DNA from: Elusimicrobiota bacterium
Lineage (GTDB): Bacteria > Elusimicrobiota > UBA8919
DNA length: 53,191 nucleotides
Assembly: GCA_028718185.1 (NCBI GenBank)
Contig: JAQUMH010000013.1
Location: 1-53,191, forward strand
Direction of reading: 5' to 3'
Shown piece after piece: positions 41,616 to 49,865 of this stretch. How positions within the stretch are numbered: position 1 is the first letter of the stretch; every line of letters starts with the position of its first letter. The notes under the pieces are model-generated. The model saw only the letters and a list, made by a program, of their open reading frames with translations, did no database searches and was not told the origin of the DNA. The translations under genes were made by a program, and so were the position numbers.

Positions 41616-42326
41616 CTATGGTAAAAGTCGTTTAGTGACCCTTCTACCCGAAACGTCGTATGGACAAAAGCATTCTGCATATTTCACGCCACACTGCAAA
41701 CCTCGAAATCGAGCAACTATTTCTATTGATTCTAAGATATCGATATTATCATGTTCTTTTAACCAGATTAATTGACTCTCGTGTTGTCTCAACATTTCCC
41801 TTTTGGTTTCAAAAGTATCACTGATATCAACATATTCTGTAGGTAAGAAATTCATACTTGATACTGTATCTATGAAAAATATCGGCGGTATTTTATTATG
41901 TGCATCTATTTTGGTTTTGAACAAAGGTGAAGCAGCTAAGAAACTGGCATCACAAACTAATTGGGAGGTGGTCGTATGATCAGACATATAATCGTTTGGA
42001 GAATGGGTAAGTATAACATCCGGTCTCGTAGAACGAATTAGATCCATAATTTTTATTCTTGTCTCCAGATTCGAAAAAAGCTGCCCATCAGGAATATCGA
42101 TAGATATCTCTATTGCTCCAATAATTTTCGCTGAATTCTCTGATTCCTTCTTTCTTACTTTTACCAAAGTTACTGAATCCATTGAGTAATGTCCTTTATC
42201 ACCATTTAAAATATTAGACATAATTACAGTATGCCCTAACTTAGAGTATCTAGATAATGTTCCGCCACAAAGTATCTCCAGATCATCGGGATGAGCACCT
42301 ACTGCAAGAATTCTTAATTTATCCAT
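41616..42326 (-). CDS. PIG-L family N-deacetylase
   Basis: This 236-residue zinc-dependent LmbE/PIG-L domain protein has the metal motif AVGAHPDDLEILCGG near residues 8-22 and the third ligand in HSPNDYMSDHTTT near residue 110. Family members remove acetyl from GlcNAc-containing molecules (GlcNAc-PI, bacillithiol and mycothiol precursors, diacetylchitobiose). Without a signal peptide it acts in the cytoplasm. Its place between GH20 and NagB-like genes suggests deacetylation of freed GlcNAc or a GlcNAc-6-phosphate-like substrate, in place of NagA, which is not in the window. SD AGGAGG precedes the ATG. Confidence 0.87.
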   Translation of the reverse strand: MDKLRILAVGAHPDDLEILCGGTLSRYSKLGHTVIMSNILNGDKGHYSMDSVTLVKVRKKESENSAKIIGAIEISIDIPDGQLFSNLETRIKIMDLIRSTRPDVILTHSPNDYMSDHTTTSQLVCDASFLAASPLFKTKIDAHNKIPPIFFIDTVSSMNFLPTEYVDISDTFETKREMLRQHESQLIWLKEHDNIDILESIEIVARFRGLQCGVKYAECFCPYDVSGRRVTKRLLP

Positions 42327-42434
42327 AGATTTTCCTCCTCAAATTCTAAACTAAGAATATACACGAATTAGTACAAGCAACACATCACAAAAAGATGCGA
42401 ATGAACAACAGATATTTTTTTGATTCTTATCATT

Positions 42435-43349
42435 TTAAATCGTCTGTATAGTAACAGTACCACCTTCTACCGGGGTTGCCCAAATAGTAATCTTTTGAGG
42501 TTCGAAACTACCATCTTTTTTTCTTCTCAATTTGAGAAGACTACCGGGAAACTTCATTGTAGGTTTCCTAAATAAAGTTTCTCTAAGTGCGATTCGTTGA
42601 AATTTTCCCGCAAAAAAAATCACTTCTGTTCGTTTTGCGGATAAAACATCACGCGGTCCGATTGTTACGGCAAAGGGAGGAACCACAGAACGATCTCCAC
42701 AACTTGCTACCAGGGCATCCATATCCACCGTAGAGGTGTTAACCAGAACAAGTCGAGTCCGATCATTAAGAAATTCTTCTTCGGAAACTTCTACATGTCT
42801 AAAATTAGGGTCTTCATTAAAAGCAAAATGTCCTTCCGGACCAACACCAGCTAAACAGAGATCTACTCCATCTTCTGCATGTTCATCAAAAGAGTGATTT
42901 ATTTCGTCCATATTGTCATGACGCGGAAAAAACATCTGCTCGATCGGCATTCTCAGTTCTGGTGGAATTAATTTAAAAAAGGTTTTCATCATCTCTGCTT
43001 TAAAGGACATAGGATGAGATTCTGGAACCGTTCTGCCATTTCTATCTAAAAATTCGTCCATATTGATAGTCCACAGATTACGGCAACTAATCCTATTCTC
43101 TTTAACTTTTCTGGCAAACACCGGATATTGTCCAATCGGACCTACGGGAAGTATCATCGTAACTTTTTCGTCTTTCTTTTTTAAAATGGTCTCGATCATA
43201 ATGTCAGCAATAGCTTCATAAATAACATCTGTAGTGGAAAGGATATTAACTGGAATTCCGGAACGTTCCTGCATTTGTTCAGGCGGTAATAACTGAACTT
43301 GTTTTCTAGTCATTGGGGTACCGTTTTTGTCCACGTAACTTACTTCCAT
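42435..43349 (-). CDS. Glucosamine-6-phosphate deaminase-like (NagB family) protein
   Basis: This protein of about 304 residues belongs to the NagB/6PGL isomerase superfamily. NMDEFLDRNGRTVPESHPMS matches the NagB active-site lid. LAGVGPEGHFAFNEDPNF matches GVGxDGHIAFNEP, but the catalytic Asp (D141 in E. coli) is Glu here, around residue 172. His and Glu of the same motif are kept. About 35 extra residues precede the usual N-terminus. NagB converts GlcN-6-P to fructose-6-P and ammonia; this member may do so or act on a related substrate. The second Met (43349) lies 6 nt from SD GGAGGTG and is preferred. Confidence 0.78.
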   Translation of the reverse strand: MEVSYVDKNGTPMTRKQVQLLPPEQMQERSGIPVNILSTTDVIYEAIADIMIETILKKKDEKVTMILPVGPIGQYPVFARKVKENRISCRNLWTINMDEFLDRNGRTVPESHPMSFKAEMMKTFFKLIPPELRMPIEQMFFPRHDNMDEINHSFDEHAEDGVDLCLAGVGPEGHFAFNEDPNFRHVEVSEEEFLNDRTRLVLVNTSTVDMDALVASCGDRSVVPPFAVTIGPRDVLSAKRTEVIFFAGKFQRIALRETLFRKPTMKFPGSLLKLRRKKDGSFEPQKITIWATPVEGGTVTIQTI

Positions 43350-43375
43350 CATTCACCTCCACTAAATGAAACAGC

Positions 43376-43403
43376 TTTATATCCATTATCTGATATAATC
43401 CAA
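43376..43403 (-). promoter_or_regulatory. Promoter of the nagB-like gene
   Basis: Minus-strand TTGGAT (43398-43403), a 16-bp spacer and TATAAA (43376-43381) precede the gene by about 27 nt. It could drive the nagB-like, PIG-L and GH20 genes together. Confidence 0.45.
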
Positions 43404-43472
43404 TTATGACACACTCTCTCTGACTATGGACTGTTCCTATCGCTATTTCTTATTTCTTGCCTCTGATGTCGT

Positions 43473-43490
43473 GACATCGGACTAAGGACT
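43473..43490. repeat. 18-bp repeat behind CBM6 protein gene (pair with 46584-46601)
   Basis: GACATCGGACTAAGGACT occurs here, touching the stop codon at 43489, and again identically at 46584-46601 behind the next CBM6 gene. Both copies have the same orientation relative to the gene upstream. Confidence 0.8.
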
Positions 43491-46170
43491 ATTTTAATGT
43501 TACATTTACTTGACTCACACCAGCGAGATAGTCATCTGCTACTGCATGAACTGTTATTATATGTTTGCCTTTTGAATAACCTGAAGTGTTCCATAAATAT
43601 TCAGCAATTGCTGAAATCTTAACAAGTTTGCTATCTATGAAATAACGATAAGAAACAACGGGATTGCCTGTCTCCGGGTTCTTAGCAGCACTTACCTCAA
43701 TTTTGACTGTTCCGCTTAATTTTGCATTTTTAGTCGGTGCAATTATTAAAACAGACGGTGATATTTTAAAGAAGTTATCATCCATCACTTTGTCATATTT
43801 TGCCCTTTCATCCGGGGTTAATGCATAAAGTTTAAATATTGATATACCAAGACTAGCCATTTGAGGTGATTCTGCTCGCAAGTATTTTATCCACAAGTCG
43901 ATATCTGCAGGATGACCGTGAAAGTCGTCTCCACCACTAAGGAGACCTACATTCTTACCTTCAAGCCCGTAGTACTTTATCCAATCAGTCCATTTCTTGA
44001 TATATGTTCTATAGTCCTTTGTCCCAGGGTAGATATATATCTCCGGCTCATAAATATTTATTATATCGCTTGCACTTGCCATTGTATCATCAAAACCATC
44101 ACCATAATAACCAGCAGTCATGTAAAAATTGGGGTATTGTTTTTTCACTCGTCTGAGTGCACTAATAGATTCCTTGACTCTATTATCAGTTTCCCATACA
44201 ACCCATTCGTCAATTTCTATGCCATAATATCCTTCCTCTGCAGCTCTTAAGTAGTTGTCATACATCTTTTCTTCAGTGTCAAGATACCATAGATTCGTGC
44301 TTTGTGATGCATCATCTCTGCAAGCGTAACTGAATGGTATCGGTAGTTTTCCTTTAGATATCATGTCATCATGCCATGACTTATCAGCCCATTTATAACC
44401 GGCATAATTTACCGTTTCGTGAGGTTGCTCACCAGGTCCAGCTCGCCAAGAAATAAGATATGGCGGATTTACCGGTGCAAGATTGGGATTTGGGAATACC
44501 GCTCCTTCATGAAAAAGTAACTTGTCATTTGGCGGAGTAAGAGAAATTTTAAAATTAGCATTTGACATATCACTAGAAGTACCATTTACATCTCGTACTC
44601 GTATCTTACAAGTACTACTCGCTTTATTTGGAACTATTATTGACTCAATACCATCATTCGCTGTATTAGATATCAAAGTTGTCCAGTTTGTTCCCCCATC
44701 AATTGATAAATCTATATTTACATTCCCTACTTTACCTTGACTTGTCCATGTTACTCTAACATGATTATTTGCAACCCAATTCTCGCCGCCATTAGGTAAT
44801 GTTACTGTTATACCAAGTTTTAGTTGTCCTTCACTTATTATATTTATATAATCAAAATTACCGGTTGCCTCAGTACCGGTAGTATCCATCACCAACTTCA
44901 TTATATGTTTCCCTGCACTTAAACTTACTCCTGTCTTCTTTATTGTTTGCCAAATCTGAAACCCACCAGTATTAGGAACTGTCATTTGTCCTGTTTTGTC
45001 TACATCATCAAATTCTATATGGAAATTACCGCCATTACCACCACATCCAACTCGCACTTCAATTGTATATGTTCCTGCTGTCTTTACATTGACTGTATAT
45101 TTTAGAAATTCATTTGCCATAACCCATCCAATATCATAACCTCCGCTTGCACTATTACAAGGTTCAATGTCAACATCTTCTGTTGTACGATACGCGTTTC
45201 CAGAATTACGTGGTGTTGTATCATAATATGCCACACCTTGACCACCATTGTCAAAATCTTCGACTTCTATTTTACAAGGTATCTGAAACGGTATTCCTTT
45301 ATATGGAGTAGTGATACCTATAGCTTTTGTTGTGTCGCTAGGACTATTTGATACAACTGACCAGTTAGGAACTTCATCTGCAGTTTTTATTGCAAAATAA
45401 TACTTTGTTGAAGGTGAAAGACCAACAATAGTGAATGTCTCTGGTTTGGATACTTCTTGTGCGGCTGGTGCCCCTTTTACTTTGGTCGCAGAATCCCAGT
45501 TAGCATCTGTTATCGGTGACAATGAATATCTTATGTCGTATGGTATATATCTTGAAGCTAGATGATATGGTAATTGTGACTGCGAGATTGGATTATCACG
45601 ATTCATATCATAAGGTATATATCTCGCAGCCTGACCTTTACTATTGTCATCGTTGCCAGGAGTAGTCCATGTAAGTGTTACTGAATTTGCGGTTGGGTTA
45701 CTTGTTGTCAGGTCTATTATTTTTCCGGGTGGTATTGTATCTGTGATAGTGGGTGTTGTAGCACTCGGCGATTTAGATAATGGTGACCAGTTTGGTACTT
45801 CGTCTGCTGCCTTGATTGCAAAGTAGTATTTTATTGTAGGTGATAATCCAAAAACAATAAATGATTCCGCAGAACCTGCAGGACTTGGAGTAATATCACA
45901 TTTAACCTTAGTGGCTAAGTTCCATTCGGTTTCTGTGGTTATAGGAGATTTGGAATATCTAATATCATATTTTGTTGCTGTGCCGGTGTTACCGTCATCA
46001 CCAACAGACCGCCATACAAGTGTAATTGATTTAGGTGTCGGATATGCAGTCAGAAAATATGTTATTTTGGCGGGTGGTGTTGTATCAGTTACACCTGACA
46101 AAATACTGATGCTCACAAACATACTTATTACAAACATGCATACTGCTTTTAACAACTTTTGCCTGAACAT
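43489..46170 (-). CDS. Secreted multidomain FN3-FN3-CBM6-Ig protein with unassigned catalytic-like domain
   Basis: This 893-residue protein has a signal peptide, two fibronectin type III domains (about 33-140 and 145-285), and a CBM6 (about 300-445; IEVEDFDNGGQGVAYYD, WQTIKKTGVSLSAGKHIMK). An Ig-like domain follows (about 455-545; PNGGENWVANNHVRVTW), then a domain of about 250 residues, and a last Ig-like domain. The large domain has TIM-barrel character: PYLISWRAGPGEQP, GYYGIEIDEWVVWE with clustered acids, PNFYMTAGYYG, EPEIYIYPG, and KNVGLLSGGDDFHGHP. It is probably a new or distant glycosidase family. FN3 domain 2 carries a palindromic insertion (see 45536-45630). Confidence 0.8.
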   Translation of the reverse strand: MFRQKLLKAVCMFVISMFVSISILSGVTDTTPPAKITYFLTAYPTPKSITLVWRSVGDDGNTGTATKYDIRYSKSPITTETEWNLATKVKCDITPSPAGSAESFIVFGLSPTIKYYFAIKAADEVPNWSPLSKSPSATTPTITDTIPPGKIIDLTTSNPTANSVTLTWTTPGNDDNSKGQAARYIPYDMNRDNPISQSQLPYHLASRYIPYDIRYSLSPITDANWDSATKVKGAPAAQEVSKPETFTIVGLSPSTKYYFAIKTADEVPNWSVVSNSPSDTTKAIGITTPYKGIPFQIPCKIEVEDFDNGGQGVAYYDTTPRNSGNAYRTTEDVDIEPCNSASGGYDIGWVMANEFLKYTVNVKTAGTYTIEVRVGCGGNGGNFHIEFDDVDKTGQMTVPNTGGFQIWQTIKKTGVSLSAGKHIMKLVMDTTGTEATGNFDYINIISEGQLKLGITVTLPNGGENWVANNHVRVTWTSQGKVGNVNIDLSIDGGTNWTTLISNTANDGIESIIVPNKASSTCKIRVRDVNGTSSDMSNANFKISLTPPNDKLLFHEGAVFPNPNLAPVNPPYLISWRAGPGEQPHETVNYAGYKWADKSWHDDMISKGKLPIPFSYACRDDASQSTNLWYLDTEEKMYDNYLRAAEEGYYGIEIDEWVVWETDNRVKESISALRRVKKQYPNFYMTAGYYGDGFDDTMASASDIINIYEPEIYIYPGTKDYRTYIKKWTDWIKYYGLEGKNVGLLSGGDDFHGHPADIDLWIKYLRAESPQMASLGISIFKLYALTPDERAKYDKVMDDNFFKISPSVLIIAPTKNAKLSGTVKIEVSAAKNPETGNPVVSYRYFIDSKLVKISAIAEYLWNTSGYSKGKHIITVHAVADDYLAGVSQVNVTLK
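45536..45630. repeat. Palindromic in-frame insertion inside FN3 domain 2
   Basis: Direct repeats of 23 bp (19 identical) lie at 45536-45558 and 45608-45630, 72 bp (24 codons) apart. Between them ATGATATG-gt-AATTGTGA (45562-45579) pairs with TCACGATT-CATATCAT (45596-45611) around a 16-nt loop. In the protein this gives RYIPYD twice around MNRDNPISQSQLPYHLAS. The first FN3 domain has just KYDIRYS at this place, so about 27 residues were added without breaking the frame. Confidence 0.8.
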
Positions 46171-46660
46171 TTAAATACCCCCAATGAAAAAATACGATAG
46201 TGTGACAGTGCGATAGTTTTTTAACTTTCTGTTCTAATATTTTCCTCAATCCTTCGGGATCGTGTGTTCGGTAGGTGCAGTGGCTCCGACCTCCGCGCAT
46301 AGATTTATGTTCTTATGTGCTATAATCTGCTTGGTTATAAAAAATGTGTATGTGTAATGTAATTATAAATAATAAAGAGAGACAGGTATAGTTAACACCC
46401 CTACCTGCTTTTCTCCTTACTTTTATATTTATTTTTTTACCCGCCTACGCAGAATACCCTCGACTAAGTCGGGGGATGAATGCGTAAAGGGTAATCCGCC
46501 AACGCTTTGTGGCGGATGCTTCGGTGGATGTTCGCCGAAGATGGAGCAGGTGCCACCGACGAAGTCGGTGGGGCTCTACTTTGGACATCGGACTAAGGAC
46601 TTCGGACACCTCTATATCATTTTTCTATTTCTAATATATTTATTACTGATGGCGTTGTTG
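46171..46660. other. 490-bp gap with three GC-rich hairpins
   Basis: No gene is seen. The hairpins are CCCTCGACT/AGTCGGGGG (46457-46475), ATCCGCCA/TGGCGGAT (46494-46517) and CCACCGAC-GAA-GTCGGTGG (46553-46571). The 18-bp repeat GACATCGGACTAAGGACT is at 46584-46601. A GATAGTGTGACAGTGCGATAG run near 46196, split here as GATAGTGTGA then CAGTGCGATAG, resembles one at 7801-7840. The cluster stands out as GC-rich against the surrounding AT-rich DNA. Confidence 0.7.
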
Positions 46661-47734
46661 TTATTGGCAATATACCTCAAATTCAAACAACGAATATCCG
46701 TAAGGTGACCCTCTTTTTGTCCCATACATACGGACATATCTACCTCTGCCACTTAATGGTATTTCTTCTGTACCGCCCATACCACTTGTTTTTGCGTATA
46801 TAGTTGTCCAGTTAGTATCATTATCTGATACTTGTATCTGATAGTCCTTACCATAAGCCAATGCTTCTTGCCAGATTAAAACTACCTTTTTAATATCATA
46901 AACACCACCAAGGTCTACTCGTATCCATTGCGGGTCACTATATTCTGATGACCATCGCGTTGTTGAATCGCCATCTACTGAATTACTCGCCACATTGCCA
47001 TATCCTGCTTCTGTTGATGATGCTGTAACCGGTTTTCCTTTTGCAATATTACCGGCAATACCGGCTTGCTTTTTAGTGGAAGTTATAACCGGTTTTTCTT
47101 CTGCACCAGCATCACTTTGTGCACCTTCATATTTTAAAGTTATATAATCAAAATTACCTACTGCTTCTGTGCCGTTTGTGTCCATTGCTAACTTCATTAC
47201 GTGTTTTCCTTCACTTAAACTTACTCCTGTCTTTGTCAGTGTTTTCCAAGTCTGCCAGCTACCTGTATCAGGTACTGTTATTGGTCCTGTCTTATCCGCA
47301 TCATCAAACTCTACGTGAAAAGTGCCGCCCTTACCGCCTGCTGCTGCTTGCACTTCTATTGTATATGTCCCTGCTGTCTTTATATCTATTGTATATTTTA
47401 ACCATTCACCTGCATAAACCCAGCCGACATCATAACCTCCGGCAGTGCCGTTAGCTTCTATATCTACGCCTTCATTGAGACGATATTGTTCCCCAAAATT
47501 TCTTGCTTCTTTGTCGTGATATCCTACACCTTCTCCGCCCTTATCAAAATCTTCTGCTTCAATCTTTATATCCGTTACTGAGCCTTTCTTTTTAGTAGCA
47601 GTTTCGGTTACCTTATCGTCACTTTTCTTAATAGCATTAGTTTTTTTACTAATGGGTTTCTTTCTTGCTTCAACTTGTCCCACACAAGTTAAACACATCC
47701 CAAACACCAAGCTCAAAACTATCCAATTTTTCAT
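46661..47734 (-). CDS. Secreted CBM6 + F5/8-type C (CBM32-like) binding protein
   Basis: This protein of about 357 residues has a signal peptide and then a Lys/Thr-rich linker. A CBM6 spans about 58-205, with IKIEAEDFDKGGEGVGYHDK, GGYDVGWVYAGEWLKYTID and KTGVSLSEGKHVMKLAMD. A discoidin-like domain spans about 230-357, with KPVTASSTEAGYGNVASNSV, DGDSTTRWSSEYSDPQWIRV and GRYVRMYGTKR. There is no catalytic domain, so it binds glycan at the cell surface or in the medium. Its CBM6 is closely related to that of the neighbouring multidomain protein. ATG 47734 lies 9 nt from SD GGAGG and is preferred over GTG 47740. Confidence 0.86.
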   Translation of the reverse strand: MKNWIVLSLVFGMCLTCVGQVEARKKPISKKTNAIKKSDDKVTETATKKKGSVTDIKIEAEDFDKGGEGVGYHDKEARNFGEQYRLNEGVDIEANGTAGGYDVGWVYAGEWLKYTIDIKTAGTYTIEVQAAAGGKGGTFHVEFDDADKTGPITVPDTGSWQTWKTLTKTGVSLSEGKHVMKLAMDTNGTEAVGNFDYITLKYEGAQSDAGAEEKPVITSTKKQAGIAGNIAKGKPVTASSTEAGYGNVASNSVDGDSTTRWSSEYSDPQWIRVDLGGVYDIKKVVLIWQEALAYGKDYQIQVSDNDTNWTTIYAKTSGMGGTEEIPLSGRGRYVRMYGTKRGSPYGYSLFEFEVYCQ

Positions 47735-47856
47735 CTTCACTTACCTCCCACATAATAAAGTTATAGAGTTCATAGAGTTATAAAGTCCGTAGAATTTTAA
47801 GTCAACCCCTAAAACCTTATAATCCAATAACTCTATAACTATTTCTTTTCAACCTG

Positions 47857-49629
47857 CTATTTTTTATTTGAAAGCTTTAAAATAGCTTCAGCTACCATTT
47901 TTTTCGCCTGATATATATCAGAAGGAGTTGTTGAATAATCTGTCATATTTCGGGCGACCATATTTATACTATTAGCAATAACATCTTCTCCTTCTTTTGC
48001 CAGTTGAGTGTTTCCTGCTTTTTTGTTTTTCTCAACTAATTGTCCTAACATATATAAATAACAATAATCTTCCCTGCCTTCTCGGAAAACTTCTTCGCGG
48101 ATTGAACCCAAAAACGGATTGTTCTTATCAAGTGTAGGATTAGGGTAAACATAATTCCTTGTCCAGCTAGTTATTGGGAATGACTCTTCGTTAGTTTTCC
48201 AAAAAGTCTTCACTCCATCTCTCTCACCATAGTCATATCCTCTCCAACTTTGGTCATAATTCCAAATATCAAATAAATCAATATTATATTTATAAGCAAG
48301 CCAGAAGATATTTCTTTGTTCTATTAAAAGCTGATCCAACGTATTACCGGGAGCAACTAATGTTGAGCCCCAATACCAGCCTATCTTATCGCCTGCTTTC
48401 TTTCTTGCTAATAAAAAGTCGGTTGCCTCGCCTTCCCACAGTCCAAGATGAGCAGTCCATATTCCGGCATAGCCTATCATTTGATTAAGAGATCCTAAAA
48501 CATGACCGGTAAAACCTGTTTCAAATTCTGTAAATCCGGCATCTATTATCTCCTGTTGTGATTTCTGCCACTTCTCAAGAATACCTGCTTTTAGAAAATC
48601 GGGTTCATCCCAAGTCATCAATATAAAATTATCTAACCAGCCTTTCTCTTTCAAATGGTTGTATGTTTTTTTAAGTATTGCTTGTCGTTCCGGTCCCATA
48701 CGTTCATAGACTTCTTTAGTACGAAGAGGTCCTTCTGGATAAAAATACCGCATATCTATAAAAATCCAGAACTTGGTTATACCAAGCTGTATAAGTTCTT
48801 CTGTCTGTTTATCAAATTCATCATAAGAACCTTCGGATGGCGGATTCCACGAAAGGCATGTATTGCCACGATGAAGTTTAACCATATGTTTTCCTATCAT
48901 CTTTTTATAGTCAAACCCAGATATTCCTATTGCTTTAGCAGCAGCTGTATCATCTCCCCAAGGTAGTAGTTTTAAAGGACATTCTTTTATTAAAACAAAA
49001 TCCCATACTTTCAAGGAAATATTTACGTCTGTCCGTTTACTATTTTTGGGAATAATAGAAACTGTCCCTGTATATGTTCCTGCTACTGTATCTTTGGGAA
49101 CATAAAAAGTAAGCCAGACAGTATTATTCTTATTAGGATGTGCATCAAATACTTTGTCTAATTTTAAAGGGTCAGGACGAAATCCAAAAATTTCATTTAA
49201 AGATTTAAGATGCCGTGCATTTAGAAATAATTTTTTTTGTCCTTCAGTCAAATCAAGATTATACTTTACTGCATCTACATTTATCCATGCTGCAGAATGA
49301 TATTCAAAATTATCCTTACTTATCTTAAAAACATCGCCTTCATCATTACCCGGTAGTGCATATGTAAGATCACTGAATTCTACCTTTATACCTTTCAGGT
49401 CTTCTTTACCTTTTGGAATAATAACTATCTGTGCAGGTTCATACTCATCTTTTGCTGCATATAGTTCTATTGTTTTAGTTGTACCTGTAAATAATTTGTC
49501 ACGAAATACACTTATCAATGAGTTTTCTGTAAAAGTATCATACGACACTTTTGCATAAGAAACATTTGCCAAAAAACTAATACCTAATGTTACTAGTGCT
49601 GCTACCCTTGAAAAACTTTTCCATTTCAT
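47857..49629 (-). CDS. Secreted GH123-like glycosidase (DUF4091 type)
   Basis: The 590-residue protein has a signal peptide (to about residue 27). A beta-rich N-terminal domain follows (ELYAAKDEYEPAQIVIIPKG), then a TIM barrel of the DUF4091/GH123 clan. MTWDEPDF at residues 338-345 includes Asp341-Glu342, the Asp-Glu pair expected for substrate-assisted N-acetylhexosaminidases. FDIWNYDQSWRGYDYG and REEVFREGREDYCYLYML are family segments near the C-terminus. GH123 enzymes release beta-GalNAc, but many DUF4091 members are untested, so specificity is inferred. The start has a strong SD (GGAGGATAG). It would act outside the inner membrane. Confidence 0.83.
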   Translation of the reverse strand: MKWKSFSRVAALVTLGISFLANVSYAKVSYDTFTENSLISVFRDKLFTGTTKTIELYAAKDEYEPAQIVIIPKGKEDLKGIKVEFSDLTYALPGNDEGDVFKISKDNFEYHSAAWINVDAVKYNLDLTEGQKKLFLNARHLKSLNEIFGFRPDPLKLDKVFDAHPNKNNTVWLTFYVPKDTVAGTYTGTVSIIPKNSKRTDVNISLKVWDFVLIKECPLKLLPWGDDTAAAKAIGISGFDYKKMIGKHMVKLHRGNTCLSWNPPSEGSYDEFDKQTEELIQLGITKFWIFIDMRYFYPEGPLRTKEVYERMGPERQAILKKTYNHLKEKGWLDNFILMTWDEPDFLKAGILEKWQKSQQEIIDAGFTEFETGFTGHVLGSLNQMIGYAGIWTAHLGLWEGEATDFLLARKKAGDKIGWYWGSTLVAPGNTLDQLLIEQRNIFWLAYKYNIDLFDIWNYDQSWRGYDYGERDGVKTFWKTNEESFPITSWTRNYVYPNPTLDKNNPFLGSIREEVFREGREDYCYLYMLGQLVEKNKKAGNTQLAKEGEDVIANSINMVARNMTDYSTTPSDIYQAKKMVAEAILKLSNKK

Positions 49630-49865
49630 AAACTATCCTCCTTTTGTGATACAGTTAAAGAGGTAAACCAGATAAAGGAAAACAAAATTTCTCTACGTTT
49701 ACCTCTACCTGCTTTTCCTATTTATTTTACTTCATTTCTCATTACCATCTTTCCTTACCTCAACTGTCATTCCTTCCATACTTTATACTCCCCTTATAGT
49801 ACACCATTTTTACTGGTATAATTCTCTCCTGGGCATAGCATTTTCAAAGAATATAAAAGGTATAC

